Source of the DNA: Pipra filicauda
Taxonomy: Eukaryota > Chordata > Aves > Passeriformes > Pipridae
Assembly: GCF_003945595.2 (NCBI RefSeq)
Contig: NW_024104419.1
Coordinates: 1 to 64,000, forward strand
Direction of reading: 5' to 3'
Length of the DNA: 64,000 nt
Position 1 is the first letter of the stretch, and every line of letters starts with the position of its first letter. Shown one piece after another: positions 23,701-36,000 of the stretch. Both the position numbers and the translations under genes were made by a program. The notes under the pieces are model-generated. The model did no database searches. It was not told the DNA's origin and saw only the letters and a program-made list of their open reading frames with translations.

Positions 23701-26700
23701 AGTTGGAACAACTTCAACAATATTGTCAGAAAGTTAAAACTACAGCAATTCTAGTGAGCTTCCTTCCTGGTATCATTCTGGTCTCGTTCTTCATCCCTTC
23801 ATACCTGTGCAGGTGACTCCTGCAAAGACCCAGCACTGGCCATACCGGACGGGTCTGTACCTCCCCCTGTGCCACTTCCGAAGGATGGTCACGCTCCCGC
23901 TCCACTGCAGGGGGTTTGTCCCGGAGCGGTACTTCCCGGTCCACTTCCCTTCCACTACTCCCTTCTCGTCGTTGCTGTTGACCTGAAAGAGTCCTTCTCA
24001 TGAGAGAATTAAAATATTTACAGAAGAAGAGAGGGAGGGAAAGAGGCAGAAGTGAGTCTGTGGGTGCCACTGCTCTCATGGGCTGGGTGGTGGGACACAG
24101 CATCTGAGCCTTGGAGTTTTGTCTGTTCGAGTGCAATGATTGGACCAAACCCAGATCAGATTGTAAAGTCTGACGATTCAAAACTGCCTTGTTTTCAGTT
24201 TATATTTTCTGTTTACATTTTCTCTGTTTCACTGATGGATTTCACCTCTTTGTGTGTCGTTATACTGTGCATTCAGTATTGTTTCATGTTCTGGGGTGAT
24301 TTATGTGGAAGGCTTGAGAAGTCAATATTTTCTCTGAATGTGCATTTGTTGCAAGTGTGCATATAGTACTTATAGCCTGCTCAAACTTGTTAGATGTGGT
24401 TGCATATATTTGTGCACATCCACTGTAGAGCCCTAAGTGTCACGTGGTGGTACAGAAAGCAGAAAGTTCTTGTTTATTTGTTTTTTCTTAAGTATTCATA
24501 CTTTTAGTAATTTTGTCCATCCAAGAGGAGTTATTTACTTCATGTTGAAGCTGAAATTGCCTAAAGTGAGTGCTGTCTAAAAGGCTGAAAAGTATCACAG
24601 CTGTAAAGGAGGAATCTCAGCTAAAGAAAGTGGGAAGGCATGTATTATTTATAAAATGGAAAACTTTTCAGTTGCCTGGTTGTGCATTTATGTGCTTGTG
24701 AGCTTGTGTGGGTGCTGTGCAAGTATTGGTTGCAGGAAATGCATAAAGGCCTCACTGAACAAATATCCCTTAAGTGAAGAATACTAAATCCACACATTAA
24801 ATGTGGCCATAACAGCACTGGTTTTCCAAAATATTTCATGCTTCTCTTGGTATTTGAAAAACTTAGCAAGTGATTTCAGGCTTTCCAAATTAGCGAGAAG
24901 ATCTAATGGACTGAAAATCTGTTAGGAAAATACATCTGAGATTCACTGTTCCCCAGAAGTTCTTGGAAACATTCCTTCAGTTATGAGCAAACTCTTGGGA
25001 AGAAGGTAAATTAAACTTTTGGGGTATTTTACCTCTTTTGTAGCTATTGTGTTGCAGAATAGTTATCTACACCTATAAAACATCGAGGCATTCACACTCA
25101 GGTGTTGGGGTTCTGTTAGTAAGTGCATGTAGAGCTGTAAGTGATGGATCATTTTACCATAGCACTGATCACCCTGCTCACATAGACAGGGTTGTTTCGG
25201 TTGGATACATCAACAGCTGGATCTTCTCGGTGGTTCAGGCTCCGATCCAGTATAGCCAGAGAGATATCAAGGATATCTTCTTCAAACTGAAATCAAAACA
25301 AGGCTAATTTCATAAGTAAACCCCAGGATAAACTCCCCATCTGTTTTCCTTCTCCTGGCACAACAGGATAACGTTGGTAACAGAGGTGTTATCTGTATAT
25401 AGGGCCAAGTAGAAAACACGAGCACCAGGCTGCTGGCTCTCCGTGGGATTTTAAAGACAAGATGTCTGTGAGCATGGTGTGGGGCCATGGCCACTGGCAT
25501 CCACATGGCCATTACGTGTCCTGGTGGAACAGACAGGACCACTGCAGGTCGGGCTGAGCAGGATTCACACCCTCCCACATCCTGCCGTGCCCCCACAGGA
25601 ACCCTTCTGTTACGAAAGCTTTGCTCCCATGGGCTGCCTGCACCTCGTGTCAGCAGGTCACCTGAACTGAAAGAAACCCACAAACACAATTATTGTGGAT
25701 TAGGGTCACAGGGATGCTGTGCTGGGCCCAGAGAATGCCCAAGTGCTCTGCTCTATGGAGGTGGCCAGGCAAGGGTGCCCCCCCGACCTGGGATATCCTT
25801 TTAATGCCTGTTACTGAGCACGTAAATATTTATGTAAATATTTACTATGTATTAACTATGTAAATAATGACTAGTTGTAATACATCACTATGTATATTTA
25901 CTATGTAAATATTTAGATGTACCAGCTTTGCAATGCCTGGTGGCTTTCTTTGCCCTTTACAAGGGTCAAAAAATGAAGTGCAATTTTACCAGTTTGAGTA
26001 ACGAGCAAAAGAAAAATGAAATTGTGCTTTGTTTCTTTTATTTCTGTCTTAGCACATGTCAGGCAGTGGAAAATGATCCTGATGCTGCTGTAATGTATTG
26101 ATAAGCGAGACATATATCTGTAAGAAAATCTGAAGTAAGGAATACTCAGCAAGGAATGCTGAGCTCTCATACTCTGAGATAATGATTCTCTCTCCTGAAG
26201 AGGCTGTTTACCCACTGTGCTTATTTTGAAAGTTCTGGAATAGGTGATGTTTTTTACCTGTCCATAGTTCCAAGCTTCTTGCTGGATATCTTTTTCCAGT
26301 CCCTGAAATATGATTCCACTGTCATTCAGGACATACTCCCGCCGCTCCCTCTCGTTAGCCATGTAGACATCATCATCTAAGAGCAGAATGAGACACCATG
26401 GCTGAAAGGAAATTATTTTGAAAATCTCACACAGAGGGGAGATCTAGGGAGCAGGTCAGGCTGCCCCTGCATTCAGGCTTAGGACTCCCTGCTACACCTC
26501 TCTAATCATTCAGAGAGTGAATAAAATCGGCATGAAATTCCTTTGAGGGGAACTTCACTAATCTCACTGTGTGTCTTACTGGTAGATGTTGGTTGGTTTA
26601 CAGCTGAATGCAAGAATCAGAGGGAAAAAAATTCTAGAATAAATGTTTGGAATATTTCCTGCCTCTGGTCTTTTATCCTACAAGCAAAAGTCTGGGGTCT

Positions 26701-29700
26701 TTGATAGCTTGAAGCACTGAAGAAGGGGCAAAACCTTGATCCTTGGTGTTGAGCAAAAAACCCCAACTTTGTGTAGCTGTGACTATCAGGTTCAGACTTT
26801 ACTGTGACCCCCAGAATTCCTGGCTGAGACAATGAGATATCTGAAGGACGTGATGCATCAAAGCATACCTGGACACCAAGGGTTGAAGAGTAGCACAAAC
26901 TGGCCCAGGACTTTTGAAAAGACCTTGTTCCCAGAAAGGACCTGGAGTTTGAGTTTGTATCGCCCGATGACGGCGCTGGCTGGGCTGAGGATGGTGAAGC
27001 TGAGGCAGCCAGGCTCGCTGGGCTCCTGGGCTGCACTCCAGCCACTGGCACCCTCCTCTGAGAGGGTAAATACGGCCTTGGTCTGCTGTGATTCTGCTGG
27101 AGATGGTCCTGCCAGAGAGAACAGGGACAGCAATTCTGAGTGGCAGCTGTGAGTGACAAACTTGGGGTCAGGGAAACCCACATGGAAAGGCTGTGGGTTG
27201 TCAGATTAAGTGTTTATTCAATGTAAACTCACTCCAGAGGTGAGCACACCCGTAATTATTCCAGGCAAGTGAGAGGGCAAGTCTGTTGTCCTGAAAACTT
27301 GACAGTTCAAAAATATGTGAGCGGGATGAGCCACACATTTTAATGCACGTGTCATGAAGACTTAGTAGCTGCCTGGAGGATTTTTTGGAGGAGACTTTTG
27401 GCAAGATGTAGGTGGGAGTTCTTATGAATTGGGTCATGTGGGCTGTTCTAGTAATAGGGAACACATGAAGTTAATCAAGGGGATTTTAAAAGGGGTGAAG
27501 TAAGGGAGGAGATGAATTGGGGATGGTGGTTTGTGAGAGGTAGAGCTGTAACATGCTCAGGAACCAGAATGGAGATAAATTGCAGTCTTCCAGGTAGGTC
27601 CTCAGGAGCAGAGGTACAGGCTTGGTTTTAGAATGAGAATGGCACCTACCTTCCTATTAATTATTACCTTTACTCTCTATATTTCCTTAAACTGCAGATC
27701 AAACTTAAAAATGGGAACTCCTAAGCCTAAAAGGACAATGAATCCTACATGATACAGGACACAGCTTGATGATTCAGGAATGGACCACACAGATCTGTAT
27801 TTTGGAGGTGGAATAACTCAGATATGAGGTGAGTGCCATGGCGAAATTACCTGTGCTTGCAATAAAGGTGAAGTTGTCCCAAGATTGCACTGTTGTTTTG
27901 ATGTTCAGAGAGATGTTGAAGGGCTGCCCTCTCCTGAAGATTGCTTCTGTGCTGCTGTAATCAGAGGTGTGGTGAGCAGCTTTATTTAGTTTGGATTGCC
28001 AATTGACTTTTGTTATCTTCAGGGCTAGAAAGACACAAGACATGTTCATTAAAAAAGGTCTTCCTTCAAGCTTGTACACCTTTTCATCGTGTCTAATGTA
28101 GTAATTTTATTATACTTATATATAGCTGGTGTTATGTGCTCTAGGAGAAAGAAAAATCCACTGTTATTAAAAATGGCAAAAATGCCAGTGTAGAGGAACA
28201 GTTAAAGCATCTTTTCTGCAGGCAACTTTCTGAAAGAGAAAAAACACCCATTCAGAGAATTCATCTTTGATTTAAAAAAAAAACAAACCCAAAAATCAAA
28301 ACCTGCTCTATTTAGATAAGACTTTGTTAAAGTTTGAAGTGTCTGTTCTGTTCCCCATGTTCCTGCTCTTGTGAGGTCCTGTGGGGATCTCTGGTTCACA
28401 GAGAGCTTTACAGATGTACAGAAAGAAGTGCAAGCCTGACTCTGGAAGCACTTTCTGACAGATGTCAGAAGGTTGGTGTCTTCATTGTGGAACTTGTACA
28501 TTATCTTCTCATGTATCTCGTATCTCAGTTAATTTGCAGTCCTGTTGCCTGAAGCTGGGTGTTATTTCACACTCTGTTGGAAAAAGATAACCAGCAGAGG
28601 ACAGATGGTGGCACTAGGAGTGGCATATCTTGAGGCAGTGCTATTGTTGCTCTTTTGTATTGTGATGGGTTGTCACTGTTGAAAATGGGGCACTGAAGCA
28701 CAGATTACAAAAGCTTTCAAACTTTTTTTTGTCCCTTGAGGAATTAAAAAACGGCAGTAACAAATGAAAAAAGCAGAAAAAATACAGATCCCTCTATGAA
28801 AATATGTTTGTGAAGTGGCCTCTCCCTGTGCATTTCAGAGGAGTTTCCCTTGAAGAAAATTTCCTGCTGTGACTCAAGCACATTAACCCTTTGCAGACTA
28901 AAGCAACACTTCCATCATTTCACTGAACCAAGACACAGGACTTGGTTTAGCACTGCCTTGAATCACTTGGAGAGAGGCTCATATCTGAGGGAACCCACAG
29001 GGCTCTGCTGTAGGAATAGAGAGGGTGAGATCTGAGTTTTCTGCTGTGTTTGCAGCAGAGAGTTATATTCTGTGAAGTCTTCACAAAGTCAGAACTGTCC
29101 TCATTCCTCAGCTTTTTGGAGGAAACGTGAATGTGCACGTGCATTTCTGAGGCTGCAGTGAGGATGGCTTTCCTCTAGTCTGTGGGTGTGTTTAAACACT
29201 TTCAGCTGAGGGTCTTGCTTCATGTGTGTCACCTAGAGACAGAAATTCCACTGACAGGAGCGTTGTGTCTGTGCCACGGGATGCAAAATGTCTGGAAAGT
29301 GCCTCACTTGCGTCATCGCTTTGTGTTCCTGACTCAAATATCTGTAATTGAAAGGGGCCCACAGAAAGCATCATCCCCAACATCAAGTCCTCTAATTTAA
29401 GAGTGACTTAGAACGTGTCTCTGCAGGGCCTCAGGGCTTGAAAAGAAGTTGTTTAGTCTTGCTGCACTTCACCCTGTGCGAGTTCAGTGTCCAGGCTCTG
29501 CGGGGCAGGGGGCACGTCAGAGCCTGTCACAGGCAAAGAAGTTGTCCAACAGAGTAAGACAGGATGTGTGGAGAGGTTGGAAAGATAAAGGCAGTGGCTA
29601 GCAGTGGTTAGCTCAAAGAATTTCCTGCATTAATAGTTTGATTTGCCTTGCAAAGTCCCTGCTCGTACAGGCATTTCCAGTGAATGCGTGCAGGAGATCA

Positions 29701-30594
29701 GCAAAAAGTTGGTTTGTATATGGGGTAAGAGCACAATAAAACCTGATACCAGTCTTTTGTCCATGTGGACTCAAATTTACCCTTGTTTTGATCTTCACAG
29801 TTTTAATTTAAATCTTATAGTTTTTTTTTCTTCTTTTGGTGTCTGTTAGAAAAACACATTTTCAGTAATTCTGTCAGTGTACAATTGGACAAACTTCTAA
29901 AAATTTCTTTGGGTGTCTGTCCTGTAGTGGACAGACACTGGGAGCAAGCTCAGAAGCAAAAGCCTGCAGAATTGGTGATCACTGCTGAAAATGCTGATCA
30001 TGTGCACAGGGTTCTCTTTGACTGAAAGCTGAAGCTGTAACAGAAAAACATCTTTAAACTAAACTGTAGGTGGACTCTGTGTGTGTGTGCATTACATGAC
30101 ACACCTGTCTAACTAGAGATCTCTCCAGTCATGAGGACAGTGAGAGTCAGTGCAACACCACACAGACAAGCTGCCATGGCCCCTCTGTAGGGAGGGGAAT
30201 GTGGGAGTCCAGAGGCCACCAAGTGACCTGTCTGAGGCCAGACATCATTTGATATCAGAGCCTGGGACTTCCATGGGGCAGTAGGATGCCCCAGTCAGTA
30301 GCCAACGGTGTTGATTAGGTGGCTGCAGAAGCACTGAATAGAGTAGTTAATTGATATGATAGAAAAAATATCTTCTTAATCTACTTTTCTGTGTTACAGA
30401 AAAAAAAGAATATGTTCAAGACCCATGATAGAAAATCAGTTCCAGTAGAATAACCCATAAATACATTAAACCTAAAGAGGGCTAAGCTGCTGAGAGAACA
30501 GCTAGTTGTAATTTATCTTGTTTCCTCAGCAAATCTCACTCAGCTGGATAGGAGGAGTGATGTCTGGAGCCATCAGGATGAACTTACCTGCCAT
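17720..30594 (-). CDS. TGM6: TGM6-like protein-glutamine gamma-glutamyltransferase, complete
   Basis: Calcium-dependent transglutaminase forming Gln-Lys isopeptide cross-links. Human TGM6 is expressed in the nervous system and mutated in spinocerebellar ataxia 35. Exons: 30594-30588, 28024-27851, 27108-26869, 26376-26258, 25286-25158, 23982-23805, 22970-22835, 22202-22099, 21409-21167, 20917-20600, 20050-19893, 18310-18177, 17873-17720; 2094 nt, 697 residues. Order: N-terminal beta-sandwich, catalytic core, two C-terminal beta-barrels. Triad Cys273 (YGQCWVFAG), His331 (FHVWNESW), Asp354 (GWQVLDAT). Calcium ligands Asp302, Asn304, Asn306 and Glu443/Glu448 are present. TGM6-type wording: [67 protein letters not shown] and [17 protein letters not shown]. 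The hinge between core and barrel 1 is strongly basic (residues 462-479, 11 of 18 Lys/Arg). A TATA motif lies upstream. Orthology to TGM6 is judged from motifs, not a tree. Confidence 0.88.
20811..20864 (-). other. TGM6: Basic hinge segment of the TGM6-like protein
   Basis: Residues 462-479 contain Arg462, Arg463, Lys466, Lys467, Lys469, Arg471, Lys472, Lys474, Arg475, Arg476 and Arg479. The position corresponds to the solvent-exposed loop joining the catalytic core to the first beta-barrel, which is cut to activate TGM3 and factor XIII-like enzymes. It could be a nuclear-localisation, polyanion-binding or protease site; the sequence cannot say which. Confidence 0.6.
25818..25918. repeat. AT-rich short-period repeat (TATGTAAATATTTAC type)
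   Basis: About 100 bp dominated by variants of 'TAAATATTTA' and 'CTATGTAAATA' in TGM6-like intron 4. Units vary in length, so it is a degenerate tandem array or AT-rich low-complexity DNA. Confidence 0.6.
28025..30587. other. First intron of the TGM6-like gene
   Basis: 2.56 kb between the 7-nt start exon and exon 2. No transposon end, coding block or RNA gene is recognisable. Some A-rich runs occur near 28270-28290. First introns of this family often carry regulatory DNA, but I see no specific motif cluster. Confidence 0.5.
30588..30594 (-). CDS. TGM6: TGM6-like start exon (7 nt)
   Basis: ATGGCAG followed directly by gtaagt, a near-perfect donor. Joined to exon 2 it yields [11 protein letters not shown], matching the known N-termini of TGM3 (MAALGVQSINW) and TGM6 (MAGIRVTKVDW) in length and composition. 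The third tandem gene has the same 7-nt exon. A weaker alternative, a 13-nt exon at 31254-31266, was set aside. Confidence 0.75.
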
Positions 30595-30731
30595 GAGGTT
30601 TCTTTCTTCTTTTCCTCACTTGTGTGTGGTTCAGGTTATGGACACGAAAGTGTGCAAGAACATCCTAAATCTTCTTCCACCAGCACCAATAATGAAAGGC
30701 TCAGGACTGGACTTGGCTACACAGGCTGGAG

Positions 30732-30737
30732 TTTATA
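30732..30737 (-). promoter_or_regulatory. TGM6: Putative TATA box of the TGM6-like gene
   Basis: TATAAA read on the minus strand, about 140 nt upstream of the ATG. Its spacing is similar to that of the TATAAA found 116-121 nt upstream of the EPB42 ATG, which suggests a shared ancestral promoter layout. Confidence 0.4.
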
Positions 30738-32749
30738 CAAGCTGGGTGTGACCTGTGGTTGGTAGTTACTGTTTTTGTAGTGATATCCTACGTGAGCATC
30801 CACTGATGACTGCTTTAATTGCACAATCTTGAGTCCAATTATGCTTATTTAAAACTGGTGAATGACTGAAGAAAGATGATAATCAGTATTCTGGTGTCTT
30901 AGAGGGGAAAACATCCCAAATCGGATCTAACGAAGGAAATATGATCTTAAGCAGACACAAGAAACTTAATTTTGGATAGTTTGGTTTGTGTCAGTTTAGG
31001 TTTTTGGAGACTGTATGTACAGAGGGCAAGCGTAGACAAATATACCTGTTGTACAGCTTGGCTGTTGGGACATGGAGTGATCTGAGTAAATTTGTAATAA
31101 TTAGCGTTACTGTCACTCAGTAGTTTGGGGTTTTTTCACTCTGTTTTTTTTAAGGCAGGTCTGCCTGAAGATCTTTCACATAACTGCATGTAATTCATTC
31201 TTTCTTGCAATACAGACATGTGCATTCTCACTATCTGTTCCTGACATGGTTACCTGTAATCTGCATTTCTTCTGTGTGAAGCAGCACATCCCCCAGAGAG
31301 GGCATTGTTGTGCAGTCAGCTGTGATCAGAGACTTCTGTTAAGTAAAGAGAAATGTTTAAATGGCTGTCTCTGCTTTTAATAATAATTTTTTCTTTATAG
31401 TTTGGGGTTCATAATGCATGTACAAAGTTTCTCTGTAGCTCTTTGGCATGGCACTGTGAGTCTGGCCCCGGAGGAAGCTGCAGAGCTGCTCTGCTGGTGC
31501 GAGCCCTGCCCACTCTAATTACAGGCGCTCTCAGCTCCTGCAGCTCCCTCGCGTTGTCTCCTCCCTCGTCCTGTGTCACAGCTTATCTACAAACGTACCC
31601 TGCCAGTCTGTGCCCAGAGTAGCTTGAACGCTGTTCTGAACCTTGAATGGACTGTGATGAGGAGTAAGTGGTGTCAGGGGAGAAGGGATGATCCGTCATC
31701 TTCCTCACCTTCACACTTCTGCACTGCCTTTTTGTTCTGTTTTCTGTTTTGTTTCCACTTCATATTTGTTGTTTCCAATTCATAGCAAGATTGCCAGGAA
31801 CCAAAAAGGCAAGTTAATTGCCTGAAGTTTAAGTGTATTTTTTTAAAAAAAGGAATCTGGAGTTCTGTTATGGTTTCTTGTGTGTTTGTTTTTTGTTTTT
31901 TTTTTTCAGTAGGAGTTTGTGATCATATCTGGATGCCTCAGACTCTGAAATATTATCAGAAAAAGGTTTTCATATCCCTAACTCCTTACAGCTCTGTGGT
32001 TCAGAATTTTGGCCTTATTAATTCAGCTTTAATCTTTCTGCCAGTTGTACAGCAAATGTAAATCTTGAGGCTTGGCAGAGCTGTTTGCACACTGTGATTG
32101 CCCCACACCCTGGAGTGTGACCTGGAGGCTCCCGTGCCTGGTCAGTCCTTACCTGTCACAGCAGAGGCTGGAACAGGGAATCCTTACAGCTGCCTGAAAG
32201 TGTGTTCCAGCTGAGACCTGGCACCTGGAAATGCTGGGGTTGGGAACCCACAGAAGAGGCATCTGTCAGCAAACTGGCAGGGGTGGAGCTGGGGCTGCTC
32301 ATGGAGGGGCCACGTGGGGAAGGTTTGAAGACAAACGTGTTCCTTGTCTCCAGTGACCTTACACTGGTGGGCAAAAAGTGTTGGTGACCTTGTGCTGCTG
32401 GGCTGTCACATTAATGCCAGGCTCTGTCAGGCTACATAAGAATGAAGTTACTGTTTTGAATATGTCCATGTGTTCTCCACTCTGTGCCAGGCCTGTGCCC
32501 ACAGAAATACTGTCACAGACCCCACACATTACTTTCCCACCCTTCACAGGCTTTTTTCCTCCCCATTCACAGAGCTATATGTGTCACAAAATACAGAAAT
32601 TAGGTGAACAGTGGAGGGAAATGTTCTATTCTTTTAGGCTAGAGGCTTGTGAAATGAATTAAAAAGAACTTTCCTCAATCTCGTGACTTCTTGTAATAAT
32701 GTCCATGGAATGTAAAATTCATTACAAAATAATACAGTGATGAATGATT
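30738..32749. other. Intergenic region between the TGM6-like and TGM3/6-like genes
   Basis: About 2 kb. The stretch 31440-31570 is more GC-rich than its surroundings and could be a distal promoter or untranslated exon of the TGM6-like gene, but no motif proves it. No gene, tRNA or clear transposon is seen. Confidence 0.5.
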
Positions 32750-32759
32750 TTTATTTATT
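32750..32759 (-). other. Overlapping polyadenylation signals of the TGM3/6-like gene
   Basis: Two overlapping TTTATT copies on the plus strand (32750-32755 and 32754-32759), that is AATAAATAAA on the minus strand, about 315 nt beyond the stop codon. Confidence 0.6.
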
Positions 32760-33071
32760 GCTGACAATTAGAATGAGGTCAAAAAGAGACTGTATTGTTT
32801 GCCTGATGGCAAAGTCAAAACTGGGAGCTGAACAGAATGAGATTTGATAAAACAGTGAAACTATTTCTACAAAGAATTCAAGAGGGAGGAAAAAAAGGAA
32901 GAAATACAATTAGAGACTAAATTAAGCACTGTGAAAGTAGGAGACTTGATTCTATTGCAATGTAAGAGGTCACCAATTTTTGTGGAAAGTTCCTTTCTGT
33001 CATCACTTTTCCTATCCAGGGGAGGATGTCTTGTCATGTTACTGCTGAAATAGGAGTTTGATTCCATCACA

Positions 33072-36000
33072 TTATGAAGGTGCTACTGCAATGGTTACAA
33101 ATCCCTTAACGTGTGAAAATTTGTCACAAGAGAAGTCTACTTGCAGCTGTAAGGGCCCACTCCTCCGAGGTGTGAATTCAAAATAAATTTTTGATCTCTC
33201 CCTCGGTGCCAGTCGTGCCAAACTGAAGAAAAAAAAGGGAAAAAAATCAATTAATTCAGGTTTACATTGTCTTTTTATGAGATTCCCAAGAAATAGGAGT
33301 GCATGAGAGCAAGGGACTCAACGGTTACTTGTGCCCCAGCCTTGGGTTTTGAGAATTACTTAAGGTTTGAGGCTTTGTGTGGGCTAAGAAATGAGACAGT
33401 GCTATCTTCATTTACTCTTGAATAGACTTATGGAAATGAGAAGTGCCATGTCAGGCCTTAGGGCTGACTGCAAATTTGGACAGTCAACACAAACTCAGAA
33501 CAGGAAAACTCTAAAGTCAAAGATCTGTCCAATACCTGCTCGGTTCATATCCATTTTGGCAATAACATGATTTTTCTAATGGCCATTATGCTTTGTTTTT
33601 TACCTTTTTTTTGGCCTAAATTGGCTTAGTCTTCAACTGGAATAATGTTCTCCATATTTTTATGGATTCTCTTGTCCAAAGAGTTCCAGAGCCACAGCAA
33701 GTCACGTTTTTTTTATACTAATAAAAGGAAGCTCTAGGAAATACGAACTGCTACTCAACAGTGAGTTAATGCATAAAGCAGCAGAGTCCAGAGAAAAAGA
33801 AAAAAAAACAATAGAAAATCATGGGTTTACATTTCAAAAAGGCATATTTTTCTCCTGCTTTAAAGGAGGACAGAGCAACTTCTTGTTTGGGCTGAAGCAA
33901 GGGGAGCTATGGCAGTGTCTGACTTGTTAGCTCAGAGTTATACCTGTGGTATTAGGGCATTGTGCTTAAAAATAGAAACATGAAGCCAAGCTGCAAACTT
34001 CAGAGAGACAAAAGAATTCTACATGCATGTTTGCTTTCCCAGGGAAGGATAATGTTAATAGTTTTTCAGTTGTGGAAGGTGTTCCTAAGTGGAACAAACA
34101 GTGTGTGATTAAGAAACAATAACATCCCAATATACACCTGGTGGCATTTTTGTTTCATAAATAGAAAATATGAAAAAGACGATTAGAGCGTGTTTGGGTG
34201 GTTTTTTTTTTCTTTTTGAGACACGTGACGTGCTGTTGGTCGCGTTGGAAGCACCGAGTACGTGCTGCAGCTTTCACTTACTTTATCTTGACCTGCTGGT
34301 TCATCAGAGTCACCAGGAGGACGCAGCGGCTCACGGGCTCGGGGAGGGGGTTGGCGTAGGAGATCTCCAGAGTCGCAGCTCTGTTCACCACAATCCTCCG
34401 GGGAAGCTGCGGGACAAAGGCACGTTTCTGATCAGTCACTGGTTTACTCTCTTCTGGAGTCAGAACTCAGCTGTGGCATTTAGCTGACAGCTTTCCTGGT
34501 GTTTGAAGCTGGGCTTGGCTTAGCTAAGCTGTGCTGTGGAGCTGTCTGCAATATTTTGTGCGTAATTTCAGTGGAACAGAGCCCTGCCTGCACAGACACA
34601 TCCCTGACACCTGCCTGATCCTTGGGGTGCTCAGTGGCTTTTTTTTTTCTTTTTTGGCTCATCACTGATGAGAACTGAAGTGTCGAAACAATAAGAACTG
34701 GCCCTAGCAATGACTGGAATCAAGGGTTTAAACCTCTATTCTGGTAGCAGGCAAAGTTGTTTAAAGGCAACACAAGCACTTGTGTAACTAGAACACCTGA
34801 AATGAGAACGAGTGCTGTGAACATAAAGCTGTGGCATGTGACTGGGAAAGAAAGAGCTGTTCTGAAGAACAGGGTCAGGTTCAGGCCAAGGTTCAGAACT
34901 GGCCTCTCCCATCCTTGCCTTCTCAATTTAAGCAGCAGGATTTTGGAGCAAGGTCTGAAATGGCAGCCTAAATGAATTAATTTATCCCCAAATTCTCATC
35001 TTAAGATCTGACCTCCAGAAAGACCCCTCAGTGTCCGTTTGGGACATCAGGGAGAGAATTGTTTACCTTAATGATGATGTTTGTGTCCTCTAAAATGATT
35101 GTCTTCTCTACCAGCAGCTTCAGCCCGTGCGAGCGCATGACTTCACACAGAGCAGTGACTTGGATCCTTTTGTCAGTGGTCAGATATTTTCCATAATGAG
35201 CATAAGGGATCTTTACCCGGATATGCTTCCCTGGAATACAGACATATGTTTAGGAACTATTACATTTTCAAAGAAAGCTAAAGAAAAGAGAGTTACAGCA
35301 AGGTTTGTTTGGTTTTTTTTAATTATTGAAGAGAAAAAAAGATAAGACAGATGGAGTCTGTTTATATTTCTTTCTTGTGAGACTGGTTGTGTATTTCCCT
35401 CTTGTGGTGATCATTTTCTACTTTAACTCATTTGACCCTTACAGTTTTGAATAGAGGATTTTGTTCTGAAACTGAGGGAGTCTTCTCCTCTGCATTTCAC
35501 TGGATTCCTGGCCCTTTGTATTTCTTACAATTAGAGGTGTAACTATTTTTATCTATTCCCTCCTTATATCCTCTTTGTTTTACCTCAGTCAAGAAGAAAG
35601 TTTGGGTCAAGTTTCACAGAGATCCTTTTCAAGTGACCTGGTCAGCTGCTCACTGTAGTCCTACAACTTTCCTGCTGTGTATGGGGAAAAATGTATATCT
35701 TTGTAGCCCCTGGAGATGAAAAAGATCTCTATAATAATTTCAGTAGCTGTGGCTCTTCAAAACAGAGTTTCGCTGTAACTTTTAAACTTTGTCCTAGTTG
35801 ATTTCTTTTAAAGTGTTGCTTGTTGGGTGCCAGAAAGCACACATCAGACTTCTTTTATTTGTTTATAGTAAGGTATGTTCCTATGTACATGTAATAATTA
35901 CCACACACACACACATATATATAGATAGATATATAGATCTTGCCACACACACACATATGTATAGTGTTGCTTCTGGAGCTGTAACATAAATGTAGCCTTC

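Noticed and set aside
26617..27183. 188-codon minus-strand frame
   Set aside because: Overlaps exon 3 of the TGM6-like gene (26869-27108) in another frame; the true frame carries the transglutaminase motifs.
31254..31266. Alternative 13-nt start exon for the TGM6-like gene (Met-Gln-Ile-Thr)
   Set aside because: The phase fits and the context is acceptable, but the 7-nt exon at 30588-30594 gives the family-typical Met-Ala-Ala start, is closer, and matches the start exon of the next paralogue.
35902..35960. Possible structured or CRISPR-like repeat
   Set aside because: Simple dinucleotide and tetranucleotide slippage; no spacers and no unique repeat unit.
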